A stretch of 64,000 nucleotides of DNA from Astropecten irregularis (taxonomy: Eukaryota; Echinodermata; Asteroidea; Paxillosida; Astropectinidae): contig OZ020251.1 in NCBI GenBank assembly GCA_963971285.1, positions 3,348,001-3,412,000 of the forward strand, in the 5' to 3' direction. The translations under genes were made by a program, and so were the position numbers. The notes under the pieces were generated by a model, which was given only the letters and a program-made list of their open reading frames with translations, was not told the origin of the DNA and did not search any database. Below are positions 12,901 through 22,500 of this stretch, piece after piece (the stretch's first letter is position 1; each line of letters begins with the position of its first letter).

Positions 12901-14202
12901 TTTCTTTGTTTTCTCCGTTTTCATTTCTTTTCTTTGTTTTCTCATTTTGTTTTCTTTGTTTTCTCATTTTGTTTTCTTTGTTTTCTCATTTTGTTTTCTT
13001 TGTTTTTTCCGTTTTCATTTTGTTTTCTTTGTTTTCTCCGTTTTCATTTCTTTTCTTTGTTTTCTCATTTTGTTTTCTTTGTTTTCTCATTTTGTTTTCT
13101 TTGTTTTCTCCATTTTCATTTTGTTTTCTTTGTTTTCTCATTTTGTTCAGTCTCCGTTTTTCATCCTGTTTTCTCTGTTTTTATTTCAAGTTTTCTCTTC
13201 TTTTATTTTTGTTTTCATCAGAACCAGCGAGTATTTTTGTAATTTCTGTAAATGCGTTCTTGTCACCTCGATTAAGTTTTTGATATTTTAATCTCATACT
13301 GCTGTAGGTTGGCACACTCAAAACCAAAGAACCCCTTTTTCAAAATGTTCTTCCATGGAATTTTCTAATTTGCCCCAGGTCTTGATATTGCCAAGCACGG
13401 TGAGTCCGCATATCCACTGGTCAGCTACGGTCACGGCTGGTCCAGTCAGACCAACCTGATTGAAGTCAAAGTTGACGGGAGCCGGGGTAGCGAGGTGGAC
13501 CTAGCTCAGCCAGCTACAGAGAACAGCGATGCATCAACCAGTTCAACTCCAAGTAAGCCCGTATTACAATCTCATATGGCATATTGTTCGTTTTTGTGTA
13601 CATGAAACCATAAGTAGAATTCTTCATTTGACATTTTACAAGCTTAAAGGTAGTATCATACTTTGGTAGCAAACCAAAACAGAAATGTTCACAGAATACA
13701 TGATAGTGCTGGTAGAAACATACTTTTAAAATATTTCAGCCTGAAATAGTAGATTTATCAAAAAATGATTTAAAGCAACGACCGAATTTTTTTTTCATCT
13801 TTAAAAGATCATAAAAAACGATGACAAGGTTTAAAATATACTGTGGGTGTTTTCACTGTTTTCTCAAAAAGTGGCTATACCTTGTGGGACTGAACATTTC
13901 ACAGATGACTGTTATTGTATCTTCCTTGATATTTTTACCCATGAATCTGCATTTCGTTGACCAAAAAAGAAAGTATGATATTACCTTTTAAAGAATGAAC
14001 TACAATGAAACCGTCCCTTACTTTGTGTGAACTTACTTGAGACAGTCATTCTAAAAAAATCACCTCTTTTTATTATTCACAAACAGGAATAGAAGACAAA
14101 AAGAGGGAAGACTGCCATGGTATCCTGCCTCTACAAGTGTTTCAACTGCAGCCAACGGAGCCGGCACCAGTCTCAACCAATGACGTGGCCAACAACATAT
14201 AA
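3969..14202 (+). CDS. AMT1: Ammonium transporter (AMT/MEP/Rh superfamily, AMT type), complete
   Basis: Integral membrane ammonium/ammonia channel-transporter. Eleven exons join in frame: 3969-4125, 4931-5020, 6044-6271, 7355-7443, 8384-8518, 9773-10000, 10786-10924, 11278-11372, 12392-12518, 13379-13552 and 14087-14202. All have GT/AG junctions and together encode 525 aa. Family signatures seen directly are the [16 protein letters not shown] block (exon 2), [20 protein letters not shown] (exon 3), [13 protein letters not shown] (exon 5) and VHLGGGLWG across the exon 7/8 junction. H197 and H357 sit where the twin pore histidines of AmtB-type channels lie (assignment by motif). The N-terminus is short and acidic. 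The Ser/Thr-rich C-terminal tail (exons 10-11) is expected to be cytosolic. The start is the only ATG in exon 1 that fits the frame. Introns carry many MITEs. The partial copy at 16506-25415 differs by very few residues. Confidence 0.93.
4600..4860 (+). mobile_element. tRNA-derived SINE, family I
   Basis: The tRNA-like head has an A-box 'agctcagttggtaaaagcgc' and a B-box-like 'attcgaatcccgctcca', followed by a 3' part containing 'tttgttcactattcaat' and 'gtggttatttgatg'. Other copies lie at 5600-5767, 16369-16486, 40625-40875, 47440-47690 and 63030-63285. It is not a functional tRNA gene: the acceptor and anticodon arms do not fold convincingly by eye. Confidence 0.65.
5048..5288. mobile_element. 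Half copy of MITE family A in intron 2
   Basis: Right half of family A, ending 'cttggacaccctgtatta'. It lies inside intron 2 of the complete transporter gene, a part not represented in the second copy. Confidence 0.6.
5305..5390 (+). mobile_element. Penelope-like element 3' tail fragment
   Basis: Contains 'gatcctgctaggatcg' followed by 'caggccctcctaactcc', the same tail as the GIY-YIG-encoding insertion at 20756-21404 (there in reverse orientation). Only the terminal 80-90 bp is present. Related tails occur near 32290, 32430, 32570 and 55450. Confidence 0.5.
5768..6031 (+). mobile_element. Retroelement 3'-end insertion in intron 2, absent from copy 2
   Basis: Copy 2 reads straight from 'cgtttattttat' into 'ttccacccacag' (16476-16505). 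Copy 1 has 264 extra bases between the same two blocks. The insert is T-rich and ends 'taatcctgaatcttgaa' after an AATAAA, which looks like the 3' tail of a non-LTR retrotransposon with a short tandem tail. No clear target duplication is seen. It lies only 12 bp from the exon 3 splice acceptor, within the polypyrimidine region. Confidence 0.6.
6313..6666. mobile_element. TTAA MITE, family B (intron 3)
   Basis: Complete copy bounded by TTAA (6313-6316 and 6663-6666) with inverted ends 'aaggtagtatcatactttgg'. The matching element in copy 2 lies at 16774-17145. Confidence 0.8.
6858..7248. mobile_element. TTAA MITE, family C (intron 3)
   Basis: Bounded by TTAA at 6858 and 7245. Ends are 'aaggtataatacatgatt' and an approximate complement. 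The internal block 'tgagctcaatgggatat' is shared with 17142-17512 and 61370-61612. Related to family B but distinct in the middle. Confidence 0.7.
8732..8975. mobile_element. Palindromic MITE, family G (intron 5)
   Basis: Inverted ends 'ggggccaatttcataaaact' and 'agttttatgaaattggcccc'. The copy in the second gene (18848-19072) has lost its right terminus. Confidence 0.75.
9400..9656. mobile_element. hAT-like MITE, family K, degraded left end (intron 5)
   Basis: Its right end, 'tagaaccgcgcctg', matches the cleaner family K copies at 15672-16021 and 24459-24838. Poly(G) tracts replace the left terminus. It contains 'ttattaggggtc', the uninterrupted form of the site filled by another MITE in copy 2. 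Confidence 0.55.
10200..10569. mobile_element. Two short palindromic repeats in intron 6
   Basis: Bases 10200-10430 are a 'cgtttcgtctcaggctcc' type repeat shared with 35160-35545. Bases 10432-10569 are a palindrome with ends 'ggggtcgatttcac' and 'gtgaaatcgacc' built from 'tacgatcgatcgtagg' blocks (family H). Family H recurs at 33592-33745 and as a fragment at 21596-21630. Confidence 0.55.
10980..11170. mobile_element. Truncated MITE family G (intron 7)
   Basis: Reverse-oriented family G fragment running from the 'agcacaaaaatgtcttgccc' block to 'acagaaatgtcatgcttagc'. The same truncated copy is present at 22117-22310, so it predates the separation of the two gene copies. Confidence 0.6.
11896..12255. 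mobile_element. TTAA MITE, family B (intron 8)
   Basis: TTAA at both ends and family B inverted repeats. Its counterpart in copy 2 is 23030-23396 and is almost identical, apart from a 7-bp deletion and a few substitutions. Confidence 0.75.
12590..13200. repeat. T-rich minisatellite in intron 9, long allele
   Basis: Many imperfect copies of 'ttttctttgttttctcattt' and 'ttttctccgttttcatttt'. The minus strand is A-rich. The corresponding tract in copy 2 is about half as long (23700-24010). Frames of up to 315 codons across it are Phe/Leu/Cys-rich translations of the repeat, not proteins. Confidence 0.85.
13644..13991. mobile_element. TTAA MITE, family B (intron 10)
   Basis: Bounded by TTAA at 13644 and 13988, and matched by 24858-25215 in copy 2. 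Confidence 0.7.
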
Positions 14203-14387
14203 AATTTAAAACATATACATGTATATCGTTACGACGATTTTGAGTCCCAACACTGGTGATTCAGTACAATGCTGCAGCCTTACGATTATTACGTATATGC
14301 CCATTTTGGCCAGTATGATTGTATCATGAGGGGCCTGTATATTAATGCAAAGTAGATCCATATACTGCCCAGTGAAATTGTGATATA

Positions 14388-14843
14388 CAGGGTGTCCCCC
14401 CAAAAAAACGCTTCACTTGTATATATTGGATTATATGAAATTTAAACTATTTATCACTTCTAGATTCAGATATGTGATACAGCTATGTCTTGGCTTTCTC
14501 CAAGTAGAATTTGAGCAAAATTTGACTGATATTGAGTGAAAAAAACTAAGACTGAATTACCCAACCTCAAAACCCTATTTTCATTTTTCTTTCATGCACC
14601 ATATTTATGTGTGTATTGACCACTATGCGTGTGATCCTTGCAAATTTGTTTTTAAGGAGTACTCATTCAATTGGTCATTATTTTGGCAAATTTGAACACC
14701 ATATGCCTAAATTCTACATGGTGATAGCCAAGACATGGCTTTATCACATAGGCCATATCAGAATCTAGAAGTGATAAACAGTTTAATTTTAACATAATGG
14801 GTCCCGACACAGAGTTCCGTGGATTTTGTTTGGGGACACCCTG
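14388..14843. mobile_element. Complete MITE family A in the 3' flank of AMT copy 1
   Basis: 456 bp. Starts CAGGGTGTCCC and ends GGGGACACCCTG, with TA on both sides. Nested inverted arms share 'tatcacttctagattcaga' and its complement. It lies 186 bp after the stop codon, inside the probable 3' UTR. The orthologous element at 25609-26403 contains a further insertion. Confidence 0.75.
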
Positions 14844-15619
14844 TATAGCGTAGTGGCTATATTTAAGAGAAAATATGATATACAGTACAACATGGAAGTA
14901 AAAGTTGTTTTTAAGTGATGTATAAAATGGATTGTCTTGTATGTAATTCAATGTTTTAGAAATTAACTCAATTGTCTTATTGTAGTACAATGTCTTTTTA
15001 TTATACTAAAAAGGGGTATACCTAAGTTGGTGGTCAGACTGATGTCAATTAATATTTAGTCTGGTAGAATGGATCCCCTATGATTCTTATTGTGCCGTGT
15101 TTAGGTTTGCTATATTATTCTCTCGGGTTTATAATTATGTTGTGTGGAGTATGTCCTTAAGTTTGAGTTTGAACAGTAGCTTTTGCATAGTGATACCCGT
15201 CTCTGCCATTTTTTATCCATTATATGAACAGTGCATTGGTGCAAGACGTCTGTTATGACCAAGCAAAAGCTTGCCCCAAATCATGTGATATAGCAACAGA
15301 GTCTTTAGTCTGGGAAATTCAAACTGGGGTGTTTCTATGCAATGAGAGAAACCTGTGTACCAGTTACTATTCAGATTTATGTCGCAAATGGCTTATTAAT
15401 ATAATACTTTAATAAAATACACAACATTGATCTTAAAATGCATAAGTGGCCATCATTTAGTAATGACTGTATAATATATATGTACACACACCTCGGTTTA
15501 CTGATTTGTAACATTAATATGTTTATGTTTAAAATGAAAACGTTTGTATCGGAGAATGTTTCAAAGTAATTTTTTCAGAAATTTTTTTAGCCGTAAATGT
15601 CAATATTGCTGAGCTCCTT

Positions 15620-15635
15620 AATAAATGACAATAAA
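15620..15635 (+). terminator. Candidate polyadenylation signals of AMT copy 1
   Basis: Two overlapping-style AATAAA hexamers at 15620-15625 and 15630-15635, 1.4 kb past the stop codon. Both are conserved in copy 2 (27025-27030 and 27035-27040). Homology between the two copies continues just past this point, so the 3' UTR may include the family A MITE. Confidence 0.45.
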
Positions 15636-15671
15636 AACTAAAGAAGTCGTAATTCTTTTATTTATTGTTCG

Positions 15672-16021
15672 CAAGCGCGGTTCTACGGGGGAAGGGGGGG
15701 GGGGGGGGCTGTAGCCCTCCCAAAACATTTTGTCTAGGCCCCCCCCCCCCCCCCAAAAAAAAATGCAAGTGAAAAACAATTCTTGAAAATACTGGATTTA
15801 GTTCAGTTATTAATCGCCAATTACATAAAAAACGCGTTGTGATGTGGGCTATAATATGCATGTTTTTCGACCCCTTATTAGACATAGCAGAAGCGAGTGT
15901 TAGAAGAACCCTTGGGTCTCCTAGCCTCCCCCCCCAAAAAAAAAAAAATAATAAATTATAATAATAATAACTCTTCTAGCCCCCCCCCCCCAAAAAAATG
16001 TTGGCACTAGAACCGCGCCTG
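15672..16021. mobile_element. hAT-like MITE, family K, with 8-bp target duplication
   Basis: Starts CAAGCGCGGTTCTA and ends TAGAACCGCGCCTG. The 8-bp duplication ATTGTTCG flanks it at 15664-15671 and 16022-16029. Copy 2 has the uninterrupted site at 27071-27078 (ATTGTTCC). An 8-bp duplication is typical of hAT transposons. The interior is mostly poly(G)/poly(C) and A-rich sequence. Confidence 0.75.
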
Positions 16022-16168
16022 ATTGTTCGTTGTGATGTTGAAGTGACGTACTAAAGGCCTTTTCACACGACGCCAAAAAAACTCTCAACCATTGAGAAAT
16101 TCTCTCACGGTTGCGAAATCTTACAAAAGTGTAATCGTGTGAAAGGACACCAATGCTTGAGAGTGACC

Positions 16169-16368
16169 NNNNNNNNNNNNNNNNNNNNNNNNNNNNNNNN
16201 NNNNNNNNNNNNNNNNNNNNNNNNNNNNNNNNNNNNNNNNNNNNNNNNNNNNNNNNNNNNNNNNNNNNNNNNNNNNNNNNNNNNNNNNNNNNNNNNNNNN
16301 NNNNNNNNNNNNNNNNNNNNNNNNNNNNNNNNNNNNNNNNNNNNNNNNNNNNNNNNNNNNNNNNNNNN
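16169..16368. other. Assembly gap of 200 N
   Basis: The run is exactly 200 N, which suggests a conventional placeholder rather than a measured distance. It separates the end of AMT copy 1 from the start of copy 2. Frames called across it are meaningless. Confidence 0.98.
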
Positions 16369-16486
16369 TACCAGAGGTCGCTGCTTCGAATCCAGCTCCA
16401 GTCAAATTGACTTTGTTCACTCTTCAATGACGTAAAATGAAATAGCCGCTTTGCCTTTTATACATAGTTATTGGATGATTATCGTT
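16369..16486 (+). mobile_element. 3' part of SINE family I abutting the gap
   Basis: Contains 'ttcgaatccagctccagtc' (B-box side) and 'tttgttcactcttcaatgac', homologous to 5630-5755 of copy 1. The two copies are therefore already collinear at the first base after the gap. Confidence 0.6.
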
Positions 16487-16505
16487 TATTTTATTCCACC
16501 CACAG

Positions 16506-19500
16506 GTTTAGGCGCTGTAGCATACTGGGCAGTCGGCTATGCCTTTGCTTTTGGTCCTGGTAATTTCTTCCTGGGTCATCGGTACTTCTTCTTTGAGAAC
16601 ATGCCGAGCAGTCTGTATTCTCACTGGTTCTTCCATTTCGTCTTTGCTGCTACCGCTGCCACCATTGTATCCGGTGCTATGGCAGAAAGGACTGAGTTTG
16701 GTGCCTACATGGTTTACAGCTGCATGATCACAGGTAGAAGTTCAGAAACACGACTAACGAAATAACTCTAATCTTAAAGGTAGTATCATACTTTGGTAAG
16801 AAACCAAAACAGAAATGTTCACAGATTTATGTATAACTTACAGGGTATGAAGATGGTGGTGGTAGATACATATCGTTAAAAATTGTTCCGCCTGAAATGG
16901 GTGTATTTATCCAGAATTAGTAAAACAATTACCGAGAATCTTTTTTTATCTTTTAAAAGATCAAAAATAAAAGAGAAAACACTTAAGAAATACTGTGGCT
17001 GTTTTTCACCGTTTTCTCAAAAAGTGGGCACCGTATGGGACTGAAATTTTCACAGATGACTGTTACTGTATCTGTCTTGATATTTTTTCCCATGAATCTG
17101 TATTTCTTTGAAACAACAAAAACCAAAGTATGATACTACATTTAAAGGTATAATACATGATTGGTAAAGGTCACAAAACATGTACACTTTGTCTTGTACG
17201 TTATCTTGTTTGTCTCACACTTTGCATGTACATGAAATTATAAACCTGTGAGCATTTGAGCTCAATCGGACATCTAAGTCACGGGAAAACCAGACTCAAT
17301 TTTCTTATAAAACATAAAGAATGGTTTTGATCTCACCCCGAGATCCAAACTGTTTTTGATCTTCGTTTTACTGATTTCTGGATAAATACTTCGGGCGGAA
17401 ATATTTTAACGGTATGTTTTCTACCAGCACCATCTTCATTCCCTGAAAGTTATACGTAAATCTGTGAACATTTCTGTCTGGATATATTACCAATCCTGTA
17501 ATGTACCTTTAAGTAAATACAAATTATCAATTGAATCAATCATTCATCCATTAATCGGTAAAACTTTCACTTTCAGCAAGCATCATTGATTCACAATATT
17601 TATTTTCTTTTCCTGTTTAAGGTGTTGTCTATCCAATCGTTAGCCACTGGGCGTGGTCGGGAGAAGGGTGGCTCGGTGCCGGTCCGGGAATCGAAGGCGT
17701 GGCCTATCAGGTAAAAGAGGGGCGTGGCAAGGCCAGGGCAAACTAAGGGCATTTACGGAACCAGGCTTGAGGCTTAGCTAGGCTTTGGACTTGTTCGTTA
17801 CCGCCATTTGATGTCCACAAAACGAAATGAAGGGATTCGCCTACATGACGAAGCCGAAGAAAGGCTCCAGTTTCGCCATGTAGGGCCTATATCCTTTCAT
17901 TTCATTTATGACGCAAAATGGCGGTATATAAAACAAAATACATGTGTAAATCCAAAGTTTCATTTAAATTGAATTTGAAACAATCCAAGACAATTTGCAG
18001 TCATACTGCAAGTTAATTAAACACACCAAGTATCCCAGTGTTGAATATTTACATCTTACTTTACTATTTTTCTTCCATATCGATGAATAACTTTCATTTC
18101 ATTTTATTGTCCAGTAGGAAAATCACTCTTCTACATAAATCCAATATAAAGCAAGTAACATCAAAGACACATTTAACGGGACTTTAATAAACACTGATTT
18201 CTGGAGGCGATCAAAATAGTTTCAATTTTAAATACACAAAAGGATATTGAACTTTAAACTGAAATTGTATACAACTCAAAATTGGGATACAGCGTCTACA
18301 ATCCCCGAAAAAAATAAATTAAAAAATGGTATTGAGAAATGTAAACATTTTCAGACGCTTTTATGTTCCTCCAGTATTGTATAAAAAATTATGGAGATTC
18401 GTATTTTCCTGAAGACCAATTCTAAGTACGTATTTGGGATTTCTTTTACAATACAAGAAAATTAATTAGATTGTAAACTTCTTATATTTCCATTTGTACG
18501 GATTGCAGGACTTTGCTGGGAGTGGTGTGGTGCACATGGTGGGTGGTATGGCTGCGTTGGTCGGCGCTGCAATCGTGGGCCCCCGCCTCGGTCGATTTGA
18601 CGAAGACGGAAAACCGAATGAAATTCCAGGTCACACCGTGCCGGTACGTTTTATCCACTTTCTCGTGAACTGTTCTTAAATTTTGACTCGGTGTAAAAGC
18701 TTGCCTGCCTGATATAAAACGTTTTTTTTTATTTTTTTTAGGTCACTTTTCAAAATAATTCACCCAAAAGCCAAAATCTCCCTGGTCATTTAATCCCCGA
18801 GACCCCGACCCGAGAGTTGCTGTGCTCAAATAAAAGAACTTCAAAACCAGGGGCCAATTTCATAAAACTGTTAAGCACAAAAATTTGCTAAGCATGACAT
18901 TTCTGTCTTAATAAAAACAGGGTTAACAACCAAATTTCCACGTGTTGTGTATCACTTGTGATTGTTCTTTGGCTGCTGTTCGCTGACCATGAATATCAAA
19001 TGAAATTTTCAATATGGTGGTTTGCTTTATTAAGCGAGACATTTTGTGCTAAGCAAATTTTTGGCCCCAGAATAGACAGAGGAACAGAATGTAATCCACA
19101 GACTGGACTGCATTGATTCTGGAGACAAAACGCTTTTGTCTCTGTGAACATGTTTGTCTGTCTGAAAATCAGGCTTATATAGCTGTTTTTCTAAAACCGT
19201 TTTCGCGGATCACTGATCAAAATATCAAAAATCAAAGGTCCAGAGTCAATGCAGTCCAGTCTGTAGATTATCTTTTTGTTCCTCTGCTTCACTGCCCATT
19301 CTGGTTTTGAAGTTCCTTTGTTTGAGCACAGCAAGGTGTATTTTTTTTATATATTTTTCTAAAACCGTTTTAGGTCACGGATCAAAATAATGTATCCAAA
19401 ATCTCCCTGGCCATTCAAGTCTACCCCAGCCAGCCCGGTCCTGTGCCATTCTCTCCCCCTCCCTCCAAGCCTAACCCAACCTCATCGTGTCCGCTTCTAG

Positions 19501-22500
19501 GTCCCTTCTCAAACGAGTTTCGTGGTCATTCCCTTTTCCTTTTTCCTTGTGGGTTCCAAGCAGGCGCGGTTCTAGAGCCATTGTTTTGGGAGGGCTAGAA
19601 GACCCAATGTTTTGGGTTCTTCTAACACTCGCTTCTGGTATGTCTTATGGGCCGTCCATAAAGTACGTACGCACGAAGGGGTGGGGGGGGGGGGGGGGGG
19701 GGGGGGGGGTGTTGTTACCGATGCGTACGCCATGCGTACAGGGGGGGGGGGGGGGTTAAGGCCAATCCGTACGCAAAAGAAAAATTTGCATAGCATTATC
19801 GCGCAAAAAGAGAGGTAACAAACGTGACAAAAGCACCGGGATTGTTCTGTTTTTTTCCTTTTTTTTCTTATTCAACATGGTGAAAAATAGTAAAATCCAT
19901 CTGTAAATGTATAAAAACCTGTTAAACTTTAGTCATTCATTTCAGAATTTGAAAGTGACGTCCCAATAACGGTACCGGCCCGGATTACGGTGACATTTTA
20001 ATGATGCTAAAGCAAGGGACCACGAGAAGTGAAAAACCTAATGTGGAATGCGTATGCGTACAGGGGGAAGGGGGGGTGGGGGGGGGGACCACTGCGTACG
20101 CCATGCATACAAAGGGGGAGGGGTGTCAAAAAAGTCGGCATTTCGTGCGTACGTACTTTATGGACGGCCCCTTAGGGGTCGAAAAACATGCACATACATG
20201 TATAGCCTACGCAACGTGGTTTTTTTTATGTATTGGCGCTTAAAAACTGAAAAAATCCAGTATCTTTAAGAATTTTTTTTTTTTCAATTACATTTTTTGA
20301 GGCGGCTGGACAAAATTGGGGGAGGCTCAAACCCCTAGCCCTCTTCCCCGTAGAACCGCGCCTGCATACAATGCCTGAATTTGAACAGGAACTGAAACGC
20401 TGTTGTAGAGCTTTTGGTTACGATTTGGAAGTCCACGTAGATCCTCTGTTTTTTGTTTTAACAATTTTGTGTTTCTCTCCTTTCACAGCTTGTTGCCCTG
20501 GGCGGTTTCATCCTGTTCTTCGGCTTCTTTGCTTTCAATGGCGGCTCACAGGCTAGCATCTCTCAACCAGGTGATGGCGAAGTGGTCGCAGTATCCATCG
20601 TCAATACCATCCTCAGTGGAGGGCATGCTGCTCTGGTTGCTATGGTCATCAAGAAGCTGGGTTTCAATGGACAATGGAGTCTGATGATTACAATAAACGG
20701 AGCGCTGACTGGAATGGTAAACAAATGACTACCATTTTACTTCCTATTTTCTTAAAGTTAGGAGGGCCTGACGCGTTTCGATCCTAACAGGATCTTTTTC
20801 AAAGGCGAACTGAATTACGGACAAGAACATGGAAGGGAATAGAAACTCAAAAGTATGGATGAGGGAGTCAGGACAATGGGAGAGGGGATTGGTCACACAC
20901 AGAGAGGTCAGGTAGGCAAGATCAAAGTTGCCAGACTACAAAGGGGTGGGAAGAATGGGACTGGGGATAGGGATTAACAAAGAAGGTAATTAGAGGATTA
21001 GTGATCAAGGTGGGGAGTACAAAAAGCAGGAGGGATTAGAGAGCACCTGTAGATGAATGGAAAGGAGACAACCAAGCATTAATATTAGTCATTTCCTTCC
21101 TGGAGATTAAGTCCATGAGGCTGAATTTCTTAATCCAAACTTTCTCCCTGCTCAGCCAGACCAAATCCCTGCGGTGGCCAAGTGATTCAATGCCCTGCAA
21201 GATCATGTTAGAAATTGTGTGATTAGGAAGATTGAAGTGGAAACCCACTGGGGTGTCAAGTTTATGAGTTTTGACTGTAGATCTGTGACCATAGTAACGT
21301 TTCTTAAGTGTATTTTTCGTTTCACCGACATACTGAATGTTGCATACCCTGCAAGAAATGAGATAAATGACATTAGATGTAGTGCAGGTAATATTCCCTA
21401 TATGTTCCTATTTTCTTAATACATGTAGGCCTACCCAAATGGGCCCGTTAGGCATTATGCACTGTGCATCTATCTTGTCACCTTCCTTGTATACCCGTTG
21501 GAAACGATAACACCAATTCTAAGACGAAAACGGGTACCAGAATACACTTTACTTTGAAACCAGGCTCCATTCTCAAACCTCGTCTCCAATTCTGGGGTCG
21601 ATTTCACAAAGCCCTACGATCGATCGTAACTCGAAAAACCACAACCTATATTTTCAGCACATGGATGTTAGTGCTGGAGCCGAGGCCTTAGCCTTCGTTT
21701 CGTAAACACCCATACATGAAAATGAAGGGCTTGAGACCACGAGCTTTAACAGTATGTTTCTATACCAGCACCATCTTCATACCCTGGAAGTAGTACGTAA
21801 ATCTGGGAACATTTCTGTTTGGGTGTGTTACCAATCATGTACTGTACCTTTAACAATGGGAAACCTCCAAACCTGTATTTGTATTAATTAATTAATTTTT
21901 GTATAATTATGTTTGTCATCAGGTGGCTATCTGCGCTGGTTGTAACGCCGTAGCCCCGTGGGGTGCTGCTATCATTGGTCTGGTATCAGGCGCAGTGTAC
22001 GTGTTCTGGAGTTGGATGGTTTGCAAGCTGGGAGTGGATGATCCATTGGACGCCGTGGCAGGTAGGCCTGAACAATTTGTGTCTATATACGTCACAGACA
22101 GAGAATCTGTTGCCTGTTAAGGACAAAAATGTCTCGCCCAATAAAAACAAACCACCATTGAAAATTCGATTTGATATTCATGGTCAGCGAACAACAGCCA
22201 AAGAACAATTATCACAAGTGATACACAACACATGGAAATTTGGTTGTTAAGTAAACCCTATTTTTATTAAGACAGAAATGTCATGCTTAGCAAATATAGA
22301 ACTAAGAAATACTTTGCTCATTTCTTCGTCATGACTGACATGTGATTCCAACAACAAAACCCAAATCATAATCAAACCTCATAGGATTTGTATATCCTTC
22401 TTATTTTACAGTTCATCTTGGAGGTGGTTTGTGGGGCGTGGTTTCAGTGCCTCTTCTGAGCTATGGTTCGGGGGTCCTCTTCACCTGGAGTCGTCTTTCT

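Noticed and set aside
12344..13291. 315-codon frame overlapping transporter exon 9
   Set aside because: It starts in the intron, reads exon 9 only as part of a longer chance frame, and continues into the T-rich repeat. The real exon ends at a GT donor at 12519.
15921..16435. Frames crossing the N run
   Set aside because: The sequence inside is unknown, and the flanks are a MITE and a SINE.
20756..20830. Hammerhead ribozyme in the Penelope tail of the intron 6 insertion
   Set aside because: The GATCC-loop-GGATC hairpin followed by GAAAC resembles stem II and the GAAA box, but no CTGATGA box precedes it, so only a degenerate relic can be claimed.
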